From: Nereocystis luetkeana | Lineage: Eukaryota; Sar; Phaeophyceae; Laminariales; Laminariaceae | Assembly: GCA_031213475.1 (NCBI GenBank) | Contig: JARUPZ010000002.1 | Location: forward strand, 17,228,079-17,292,078 | Direction: 5' to 3' | DNA length: 64,000 bases | Part shown: positions 1 to 11,400 of the stretch, piece by piece | How the letters are laid out: each line of letters begins with the position of its first letter | Numbering within the stretch: the first letter of the stretch is position 1 | The notes under the pieces: model-generated | Seen by the model: the letters and a program-made list of their open reading frames with translations, nothing else | Told to the model about the DNA's origin: nothing | Database searches by the model: none | Made by a program: the position numbers and the translations under genes

Positions 1-2387
1 ACAGTTTTCATCGGACACGAAAAGCTGCCTGTCGAACTCTCGGTGTTTTTCGGGGTTTTCGTATTATTAATAGCGTGTTGGGTGCAAAATGACAACTGAG
101 TCAGACTTTTGATATACACAATCGTGGTCTGAGTCGACCTTAGCCGGGGGGGGGAAGGAAGTGGGACGACTTTTTGACAATCATGTACTCTATCTAGGCC
201 GATGGGCTTGACGGGTAAGGATGTCGTCGATCCGCGCACGGTCATTCGGGCTAGTGCCGTTGTGTGCATCCGAGATCCCACCCTTGCGCGTGTTGAAAAA
301 CGTGTTGGTGAGAGCTACCTTGTAACATACAAATTGGTGGCGAATGACAGAAGTCGTTTGCCACTATCGTTACGAACATCACGTCCGTATGCTCCAAGCA
401 CTCTACTTTCAGTACGTATGTGTGTGTTCTTCACATTATTAAACCGTTCTTTCTACCCGTCGACATCCAGCACAACCAGTGTCCGTGCCGATTCTTCAAT
501 CCTAGAAGAGATACAAGTTCTGTGGTCACAAAGCTACGCCACAGAGATACTACGTTGCCACGTACCTGGTATGCAGTAAGCACAGCAGTGGGCAATGCAA
601 TGCCACGTCATCATACTGGATACGACAGGCACGACATACACATTCTATGAAAAAGAGAAACGAAAGGAAACAAACGAAAAGAAAACAAAAAACAAAGAAG
701 ACAAATCGAAGCAGGGATATAATTAGCTGCTGCTCTGTTGGACTGGTGCAACATTTTGGTCAAAAATGCTGTTTTGCGAATTGTTGCGGCCTTTTTTGTT
801 CGCCGTAGGCAAAAAAAACAAAAGAAACGCTGTTTTTCAAATTCGCCTTCGGCGAAAGGTAAATTGAGCCATCTTTTTGAATTCGCCGCATGAGATTTTT
901 TTTTCAGGCCCTTTTTCTATAGTAGAACAAGAGAAATTTAGATTCTGATCCCGATACACGCCTTTTTGAGGTTCGGGAGGTGTATAAAAACACACTGTTA
1001 CTTGGTTTTCGGGTGTATATTCGCGCATATACGAGGTATTGCATATTTTTTTGTCTCCGGCGGCCCTCCCGGGGGCCCCTGGGGGCTTGCGCGCCTGCGG
1101 CGCGCAACTGACACCGGACCACTAATTATATCCCTTGTACGTAGTACTCGAAATCTAAAAAATTGGAGCATGCCTTATTTCCGACCTGGGTGAGGCCGGA
1201 GGTCCTATTTACTACTGCTGTATATAGACTGGTGCGTATACCGTCGTATAACTATGTGCAGCAGTACGTACTACCCAAAATATGGGGCATCCGAAGTATA
1301 ACTACGCACCATGTACAGAAAGCAGTACGTAACCATAGCTCAACATAGGGAGCGATTTCGTTGCGAACGAGATACTGCCAGATTTTGTGGGCCGCTCTAA
1401 AGCCTACACGCCCCTTGGGACGCGCGATCGGAGTATTTCACATCTCGGACGGACAGATCATGATCTATCTGATCTGTCTACAGACAGGTCATCTACAGTT
1501 CTTCACCTGCCGTTGTGAGAGGGTATGCAGGACCTGCAACATCACAGACCCATCCCAAACAACATGTGCTACATCCTACAGAATATGCGCGTATATTGGT
1601 CCCCACCCAGTAACATGAACTATTAATACTACTGCTGCAAAGTGCGCGAGTAGATCTGTCTGCGTCGAAAGATCTAGCTCATCAAGCGGGAGTGACATAG
1701 ATGATCTGTCAATGATCTGTGCTGGGTGTGAGGTATTCACACCAAGCTCGCAAACGTGACTTTTGAGATTTTTTCCCATCGCACAGCTGAGATGTGTGTG
1801 TGTCATTTTTTCTTCAAAATAATGCAGGAATTCTGAGGCCGGAGATCCGCGCCGGTCTGACCAAAAATCTCCGAAAAAAAAAAATGTCAGTTCTTTCACG
1901 CCTTCCACCGGCGCACATATGCAGTTGACGACAGCTACTACTGTGTACCGCTTTGGGCCGACGCGTAAGGGACGCTTGGTCTTGATAGCTGTACCCCAAC
2001 GCTCCTTACATAGAGAGAGGTATACTATCATATGCCCACCATCCTTCACCCTATCGTACTGGGAGACGTGGTTCCAGCACTTACCCATTCACAGAAGGCC
2101 GTGCTCGGTAACAATCCGAGGGGCGTTGGTATGGTATGGACGCATTGATACCCACGAAAGGGTAGGTGAGAAGGGGCGGGCATAACAAAGGTCGGCGTTA
2201 TTTTTTATAAGCCGCCACTAGCACTTGCCGGCTCAATGCCCTCAACGACCTACTAGCCGTTCGTCACAGGTGGCGTCCCCTTGCTCCCTCCCGGTACATG
2301 TTTCGTTTGTAGCCCGCAGAGGGGTCACCAACACCCCCACTGCTCGTCGATTTTATTTACTAATGCCGGTAGCTGGTATTGGCTCAC
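1..2387. other. Repeat-bearing flank, probably 3' part of the phosphatase gene
   Basis: No convincing complete exon was found in this stretch. It holds a copy of the GATC-rich MITE (about 1437-1740), an A/T-rich low-complexity patch (640-910) and a GC-rich patch (1055-1110). The missing C-terminal exons of the minus-strand histidine phosphatase should lie here or left of the window. One fragment at about 2085-2105, read on the minus strand, ends in the residues TAFCEW followed by a perfect donor (gtaagt). This resembles a conserved stretch expected downstream in this phosphatase group, but no acceptor in the right phase was found. Confidence 0.4.
1437..1740 (+). mobile_element. Family B GATC-rich MITE
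   Basis: It starts CACATCTCGGACGGACAGAT and ends in GATCTGTGCTGGGTGTGA, an imperfect terminal inverted repeat. The middle shares CACCTGCCGTTGTGAGAGGG and the AACATG blocks with copies at 5655, 35733 and 49072. Confidence 0.65.
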
Positions 2388-2466
2388 CGAGTTCCTTCGC
2401 GAGGCCCTCATCCGGCGTTTCCCCGTGCTCCAGCAAAGAGATCCCATCCACATTAAACGTCATCTC
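2388..2466 (-). CDS. Phosphatase exon 6 (last exon recognised)
   Basis: The exon is 26 codons plus one base: EMTFNVDGISLLEHGETPDEGLAKEL, then donor G|gtgagc. It is the conserved block following the GC-AG intron. It ends in phase 1, so at least one more exon must follow. Confidence 0.8.
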
Positions 2467-5376
2467 CTGCATCGCGAAAAGTAGAGGTTTCGGAATCTAG
2501 AGGGTCAGCTATTGCGCACGCCTTCCAAGGTTCAACTGGACGCGTCAACGAGAGTCCCCAGTCCGAACCACACACATCGATCAGCTTACGCTTCTCCCCT
2601 ATCCCAACCAATCCCCGAACCAAGCCGCAGCCAAACCTCGCCGCAATCGGCTACACACCATCAATTTTCTACCTGGTACTAGTTTTCCGCTGCAACAAAC
2701 AACAGCCGTGCGAGAAGTGTTTTCCTGGTCGGTCAAAAACCCGACGTGCTCTGTCCCGGCTTTGTAGGGATGCGAGAGCCTATGGGCATGCTACTACTAC
2801 CATGCATGAACATGAGTACACCCTCTCCCCCCTCCCCCCTCCTCTACACCGCCTCCCCATTTTTCTCTTGCCTGCAGGGCGCTGTGAACAAGGAAGCGCT
2901 CCTCTCCGCTCCTGAGACGATCCCAGAGGGCAATCATTCCGGTGGCGATCGCCCGGCGAAGGTTGGAGGTGACCAGCACCGACGACTTCGCGGCACCTCC
3001 CCGAAGGACCGTCACCGCCTCCGCAACCTTGCCGTGTTTAATAGTATAAAGAGGCGTGCGGGGGGGGGGGGGGGGCGCGGGGACTCATATGATGCATGGC
3101 CGTAGTCGTATGAGGAGGTGCGGGGGCGGCTGGGCGTACTCATATGTTGCTCGCCTTAGTCATTTGACCATTGACCACGCATCCCTTCCGATACGGAGCA
3201 CCGCTCCTACTCTTAATAGAAACACCTCCAACAGTTGGGCGCTCAGTACGTTGCTTCCATGTATAACACATTTTTTTGTTTCTTAATCTTACCCCCTTCC
3301 CGTTTCGCCGCCTGTGGCGACCGTCTGTCGCCTAGGATAGAGATCGTTTCCTCGCTTCAATCTATTTAATAGTGGACCAAACTTCTCCTTGCCAGATTCG
3401 TCTCGATCCCTCATCGCCTCTTCTGACACATCTCGTTCCTCCTTGTACATTGCACATCCTTCTACTGTGTGAGTTCTACTCTCTTGTTGCTTTGCCACCC
3501 GGGCACGCCCGTGCATCTACTTCCTCCTCCCCCCGGCTACTGGTATACCCCTTTCTCCTTTCTGGCAGATCCAGGTCCCTCACACGAAATCGCACTTTCA
3601 ACGTTCTCGGGGGGGGGGGGTATGAGGAGGAGTGTGTGTGGGGAGAGGGGCGTACTCCTTTTGTGCTTGCCTTGGTCATTTGACCATTTACCGCGCGTCC
3701 CTTTCGAGACGGAGCACCATTCCTACTCCTAAAACAAACACCTCCGACATTTAGGGCACTCAATACGTTTTTTCCCTACATTCCCTAGTTTCCTTCTTGC
3801 TAATGGGGGGGGGGGGGGGGGGGCGCGTACTCGATAGGAGAGATGCACTCGATCTCATGCATGGCCGTAGTCATATGACTATAGACCCTCGCATCCCTAC
3901 AATACCGGGACGGAGCACGTCGGGTTTTCACCGACCAGGCAAACATTGCTTGCACCAAGCGCGAAGCGCCGTGAGGTGTCCGGCGAGTCGCGTGAAGGGT
4001 GAGCTGCATCCTACCAGGTACCTGGTACTAAGAACCGCTTGTGACGCTAATGGGGGGGGGGGGGGGTATGAGGAAGGGGGCGAGGTGGGAGGGGGGGGGT
4101 GTACTAAATATCGTGCATGGCCGTAGTCGTATGACCATAGACCCTCGCATCCCTACAATGCCGGGACGGAGCACGTCGGGTTCAGGTGGGAGGGGGGGTG
4201 ATGAAGAGAGGTGCGGTGAGGGGGGGGTATGAAGAGGCGTGCGAGGTAAGGGGCGGGTGGGGTTGCGAGCATGAGGAGGCGCACGAGGGGAGAAGGGAGG
4301 GTTGCGAGTCCGAGGAGGCGCAAACAAAAGTGGACATACGAAACAGGGAAAGAGAAAACAAAAAAACAAAAATCCATGTTTCGCGAGAGGGACAGGAGAC
4401 AAGAGTTTTTCACCTCTGTACCGGAGAAGGTGTCCGGAGACTTCTGCAGGAAGCGAATAAGCTCCTGGGTCTGTCCACCGACACGAAAACACAGGCAAAA
4501 AACACATACGTGGCAAGTTTTTGGATTTACATGTCGCATTAGCGCGCTGACGGGGGGGGGGCATCGGTCGTACGGCTTAAAAACAACGGTTTTTCGCGAT
4601 ACGCGCCAAGTCAGCGCAGTTGCGAAGACGCACAACGGGTCGCTGGGGGAAAAAAAGGCAAACAAGCGAGCCTCTTGGGAGGCGAACACGGGGTGTCAAC
4701 AACAAACATCGACACAGCAAGAAACGCGGAAAAAAAACTTCGAACAAAACCCCACGTCAACGTCAACGACGACAGCGACACCAGAAGCGACAAATACGAC
4801 AACAAGAAACACCACCCACTGCCACCACCAACTACAACAGCACCCCCACCACTACCACCAACTACAACAGCACCACCACCAGCACCAGCACCAGCACCAG
4901 CACCAGCACCAGCACCAGCACCAACTACAACAGCACCACCACCAGCACCACCAGCACCACCACCAACAACTACAACAGCACCAACACCACCACCACCACC
5001 ACCACCACCACCGCCACCACAATCAACGAAAACCACAAGAGCAACACGACTACCACCACCACCACCACCATCGACAATAACAACGTTGGCAGCGGTGCAG
5101 GCGCCCGAACCAGAAGAAAAAAAACGCGCGGACCCCCCCCCCCTCGCAGTCACCTGCTGAATCCCGGTATTGCTGAGGGGAGAGTCGAAGAAGACACTGT
5201 CTCTGGTGGACAGCATCATCACCTCCCTCACGAAAGCCTTCACCAGCCGCACCAAGAACATAGGTCCGAACCCTCGGTTAAACACCTGTGTGTTCATGGC
5301 GAGGCGGTGGCCGTGGCAGCAGCAGATACATTCGGAACGCCACAAATGAGAGAGCGCACGAGAGAGAGGGAGACAC

Positions 5377-5409
<33 letters not shown>

Positions 5410-8400
5410 AATAGTGTACGGTTTCCAGATGGGAGGAATGACATATTACAATTCCCGGCGGTTTCCGGTCGCTATGGTCCCTATTTTCTGTTGCGCTCGC
5501 CACGTACTGCGCGGCAGAACGGTCTAGAGCCTGCATGATTTTCGTGACGTGTATGGCGAGGCAAGGCAAGACAAGGCAAGGCCATGCGCGTCGAGACAAG
5601 GCGAGGCAAGAGCGATACCAGCAGGCCAGGCCAGAACTCAGACCGGCCAACTTTTCACTCATCGGACAGATCATCTAGATCATCTACAGATAGATCATCT
5701 CCAGATATATCAGATAAACCCTAACGTGTCGCCAAGATATGTCAGACAGGATATGTATAGCATAGATCCAAAAGCCAGGGAGCATGTCCTACATCACGCA
5801 GAACATACGGCTCCTCCCATGCGGCAAACATGAGCTAGATCATATAGACTACAGATCAGGAATGGATCTGCCCTGAAGGATCTAATATCATACAGTAGGA
5901 ATCGATGATCTGTCGATGATCTGTTCGTGGTGTGCACCCTCACCTCGTTCCACTCAGACTCCCCATGCCTCAGGAAGATGACCCTTTTCCGCTTGGAGGT
6001 GGGGTCCACGCGTACCTTACCGGAGTCAATCTGAGAAACCACCACAAAACAGCGAAATCCACAAGGCATACGTAGATAAGACAAATACTTCGGTAAAAAA
6101 ACCAACCCTTTGTACACCGCTGCAAGACGAATTCTACTGTATTTCCAAGTGTTTTTATCCTCGAAATGTGGCTGAGATTTCAAGGGAATTGTCCAACATT
6201 GTATGACGGTTCATCGTGTGTCACCCTCGAGATAATCTTCCAACAACCGCAACCTCACTTCTCTCGCGACCACGCCTACAGAAGCGATGAAAACCCTCTC
6301 GGCGCCATACGCAAGCTAGACCACGCCAGCCCCCAGATAAGAGGGCAGCACGCATGCAGGCACGACAAATGCGTTTTTTGTTTTGTTTAGTTCCCCAGCG
6401 ATCGCGCAATTTGATATCATACGGTGTAAAACAATGTTCCTACTCCTGCAGTTTTCACGGGCACATCTCCATCCATGGGCCCCTTCTACAGCGGTCGTAC
6501 ATCGGGGAAGAGATACAAGGTCTTCTGTACAGGCTTGTTGACACCCAATATAACCTCTTCGGGACCCCAAGATAGTCACTAAAGCAATGATTGATACTTT
6601 TGGTGATATCAGCCGTCTATGTACGAGCAGCGTGGGCAGGCACCCAGCAGCAGTAGTATGTACGGGGTAGGATCACGTTGCGCCCGTGTTGTACGAGTCC
6701 TAGCGGTTGTCACTCCGACTTTTGAAAACTTCGACGGCCACTGCGTGATTGGGGGATGACAATCTAATCACCATTTCATCTGACTTATTTCATCCGGCTC
6801 AGCTCTTGGTCGAGTTACTTCCAAGTTGTTTCGTGGGGGGAAGGTCTATCACAGTAGTTTCCATGCAGGTAAGTATGATATGTGAACCACACGTGCAAGC
6901 TGACACATGATAAATACCAGGTATGAGCTGCAATAGTTCACAGGCGAGGCGGCGGGAAGGGCTCCCTCCGCCCAGTCTCTCAAACCCCGTGTATGCATCA
7001 ACGACGGTCTCTCAGACTCCGTGGAATATTGATTGAAATGGAATCGTCGGGAAGTGGAGTGGGTCCACCGGTCGTGCGTCCACCTGTCTGGTGTGAAGCA
7101 CAATCAATCGTCGTGGCCACATGGTCCATGATGGCCAAGAGCTCGAGTCCATGATCTCATGCGATATGTAACGCCAAACGAATTGACACGATGCAACGAC
7201 ACAAGGTAACCGCTAACCGCTCGACGCTAACGATTGAATGGCAGCTGGAAACATACATTGTACAAAGAGGCGATCATGCAGCCAAAAGCAGTACGAGTAC
7301 TGCTGTACGTCAATGATGCCGGGGTAACGTAACGACGTCCTTACGGCGAGCCGTTCTAGCGGCAAGGAAGAATACTGGGCCGGCAAAAAAACCGGTTAGC
7401 TCCCAGTCCCCTCTAAACAAAAGTCGTTAAAATATCTAGGAAACCTCCGCATTTTGGCTTCCCAGCATTCACATTTGGGTTTTGAGACTGCGTTATGACC
7501 CTGCGACCTGCTACGAAGAGCTTCAAGCACTCAGTTGTACGCGAGAAATTCGATCCCTCTTCATATTGATGTACGAGTGCACAACTTGTGGCGCCTTAGG
7601 ACGTCGACGGTACAAGTCCGTGCCACTTCGAGTTTTTCGTCGATAGGAAGATAAAACTAGAACTATTTAATAGTTGTAGAACGGACACGGGCGGCGTAGT
7701 CGATTCACGCCATGCACAGCGCCAAACCAATATTGTTAGACCGGGCTTTTCGCAAAAATTGATTCTGCGAAAGTCATGATGCGTGTGACCTGGCAATGGG
7801 TCACGAGCCACGAAGGGGTGGATGGAAGCTCTGACAGTATGACTTGTGAGTTGTGAGTGATGAGCTATGAGGGGCCCGGCACTTAACGTCTCGATACATT
7901 CAACCTACCTGGTATGCTATTCACGACTCACGACTGCAAGCCACAAGCAGGGCGGTCTCCGTTTATGGTGTCATGCTGACGGTACTGGCGGAAACTAACG
8001 GCTCACAGCTTACAGCAGCAGTGCCACGGCGCCACAGCACGAGCCTAAGAAATGGGAAATAAACTCACATAAATTGCGAAAAAAAAATCTGACAATGGTC
8101 TGCCCAACTTTAGACGTGCGTTTTAATTCTAGCGGGGATGTTTCTTCCCTTGTTTTTGCCGTTGTTGTTGTTGTTGTTGTTCTCACATTAACTCACAATA
8201 CAATGCAGTCCGTGGTCGCAGGCCAGGCTCGAATAACTCTGGAGTGGAAGAAATACCCGGTAAACATAAAAACAAGCAAAACATAGTACACATGATAACT
8301 GAAGCACATCTACACGTCAGACAGATAATACAAAGTGAGGTCCGCGCACGTATACGTACCAGATACATGCGGTACGCGGCACAGTTCGCCACAAAAACTG

Positions 8401-11400
8401 AGAGGACCACATACTACCCAGAAAAAATAGACAGGATGAAAATAACAACTCGACGTCGAAAAATCGAAATTAAAATCGACAATATCACAAATCCAGAAGG
8501 GAAGAGAGAAAAAAAGTTCAATTCAGGAAAGGAAGCAATCAAAAGAAAAAAATCAAGAAAGGAAACAAACAAGAGAATGCGCAATTTTTCGCAGATTGCA
8601 GGCTCGCACGCTACGCGAGGGGTGGAGAACAGAGATAAGAACAAAAAGACAAACATACGTACTCCGCTACGGAAAACACCAGGGAAGCATTTTTTTTTGC
8701 CGTAAATACCCGGAAGACTTGGTAAGATCAACTAATATGGGAAAACGCTGAAGGGCTCTAAGAACTGGGTTTAATTTGCCGAAAACCCGCGATTTACACG
8801 GCGGGACGGTCAAAAACACCGTCACAAACACCGGTAGACTCCTCAGGATGCTTCATTTAGTTTTCCGAGAGCTTTCTTGAGCAGTTTTCTGTTTCCCCAA
8901 AGTCCTAGTTTGACTGTTCGTCCATGTTGCCAGTTCTGAGGGCAAAAAATCTTCTACGATCGATTATTTCCGGCCCCAGTTCCGACAAACAATCTTATTT
9001 TTGACCCTCCAGAGACAACTGAGTGGCTGCTCCTAAAATCAAACTACAGTAGGACCCCGGAGAGGCGGAAAACTGCTCAAGAAAGTTATCGGAAAACTCC
9101 CGGGATCATTCTGAGGAGTCTACCGGTGTTCTTGCCTGTCCCGCGCGAGTAAAACGCGGTCTAAAAACTCAGTTTCTGCAGCCTAGAAATATTTCCCATA
9201 ATAGTTGATTTTAAGCACGGGGTTTTCTCATTCTGCCGAAAAACCCGCGAGTATAAGCATTTCCGGCCGTAATACGGCATCACTGCTGTACGTAGTGCTT
9301 GTTCTTCGAGTAATCAGTACCAATTGCTGCAGCTACCAATTTTCAAGTCAAAAACACCCCTAAAGATTCTTTCTCCTAGACTGCTAAACCTACTCAGGAT
9401 GGAGAGGTGGATGTTACTGGCACACTCTATACGGTGTACACACTATCATACCGCTGTACACATATCAGAGCAGCAGTGTAGGCCTCTTACACTACAAGTA
9501 ATGCTGCACGACATCGATTGCGAATTAAATGGTTGTACGTGCGAGTACTTTTCACCACACAGACGAGGCGGCGGGGAGAGGGTCGGGGCTCCCCACCCAC
9601 CCGACAAATCCCGACAACGAACCCCCAGTGTGCGAGTTAAGAATGATGGCCTCACTCCGAGGAGTTTTTATGGAAGGGAAACGCGAGGACGCGGGGTGGG
9701 TCAGCCAAATTCGAAGAAGTGTCGCGGGGACCAGCGTGAAATGTAACCCCTCTGCACGCTATGTTGTCTGGCACTTAATGGCAACTCTGAGTACATTTGT
9801 GGCAATCATTTTGCGCACCAAAACCTGTCGTCCACTTACTGCTGTACCGGGTATCACCTCGTACGAGTACACACATACATAGTAGTAGTTTAGTTTTCGC
9901 CCATCGAGATGCATTTTTGTATGTACAGCTAGCCATGTTTTGCAGGAATCTTTACGGTTATCTGTCCGTGCTCGGTGCGTTTTTTTCAAATCGAAAATAC
10001 TACGGTCCGGTTCGGTGCTGTTTTAGAAAATCGGAAATCTTACGGTGCGGTTCGGTGCGGTTCGGTGCGGTTTCAGGTATTGTAAGTCCTACGGTGCGGT
10101 TCGGTTTTGTGATATATTCTACGGTGCGGTTCGGAGCGGTTTTCAAAAATAAAAAATCTTACGGTGCGGTTCGGTGCGGTTTTCAGATATTGTGAATGCT
10201 ACGGTGCAGTTCGGTTTTGTGATAAATGCTACGGTGCGGTTCGGTGCGGTTTTCAAAAATCGGAAATCCTACGGTGCGGTTCGGTGCGGTTTTAGAAAAT
10301 CGGAAATCTTACGGTGCGGTTCGATTTTTTGCTATATCATTCGGTCAGGTTCGGTTAGGTTCGGTTCGCCGTTGAATCGGTTTTTCTACGGTGCGGTTCC
10401 AATCCCCGTAGGGAAAATCGTACAACACACGCTTTTCTCTACGGTGCAACGTATATAGAAGCCGTACAAAACCGCGGTTTCGTACGGTTCCCAGGCTTTT
10501 TATCGGGGCACTAACGTTTCTCTACGGTGCACCATATGAATGAACCGTACAAAACCGCGGTTTCGTATGGTTCCCAGGCTTTTTCTCGGGGCACTAACGC
10601 AACCGCTGTTTCTCTATCTGCTGCAAGCAAGCGCTGCTGCACAAGCAAGCTCTGCTGCAAGCAAGTGCTGCTGCATGCAAGAGAGCTACCTCAAGCAAGC
10701 GCTGCTGCTGCAAGCGCTGGTGCAGGCGCTGCTACTGCTAGCGGCTGCTGCTGCTGCAAGCGCGCGCACCCTCGCCGCCACGCGCTCCTGTGGTCTTCGC
10801 CGCTCCGACCCCTTTTCGGGCAGGGAGGACAACAAAGAAGAAGGAGGGCCGATCTCTTGTTGTGGCAGCGTTGCTTACACAGCGAGTGTCGAGGAGCGCA
10901 AGAAAGATCGTACGTCTGCCTGTTGGTGCTTGCTGCTGCTTACTGCTTCTGCAGCTTGCTGCTGCTGTTGTGCTGCAGGTAGGTACTGCTGCTTGCACGA
11001 CTTCTGTTCTGCTCGTTGGGAGCTGCAAAAGTGCTGCCGCTGCTTCAAGTGTTTATTTTTTAGCCATAATATTTTTTCGTCCCCGATTATGCGCATGCCG
11101 GAAGGCTTCCAATTTTGACTATCTGTCCGACGGAAATCCTTGATACACAAAAATGTCATGCGCAGACACTCTTATGTTTCTGATAAAATGTTCAGGCTTT
11201 GCAGATATCCTATTTTTTTCTGATATTTTCCTATTTTTCCTATTTTCCTATTTTCGAGCAGGTGTACTTCGGGAGACTCAGAGTATATATCAGAAACATA
11301 TACGTCAATATACTTTTGACACGAAACCGTGCAGAAACCGTCATGAGCCGTGCGAAACCGTGGCTCTATTGCACCGTTCCGCGGCCGATGTAACAGCGGT

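Noticed and set aside
4271-5444. Long open frames (up to 277 codons) on both strands
   Set aside because: They arise from the CAN-type microsatellite and change composition abruptly; true exons of the phosphatase overlap the same DNA in a supported frame.
8244-8731. Open frames of 105-153 codons on both strands
   Set aside because: A/T-rich low-complexity Lys/Arg or Phe/Leu composition without motifs, inside phosphatase intron 1.
10527-11143. Overlapping Cys/Ala/Leu-rich open frames of 117-192 codons
   Set aside because: They follow CTG/GCA simple sequence, appear in all frames and lack motifs.
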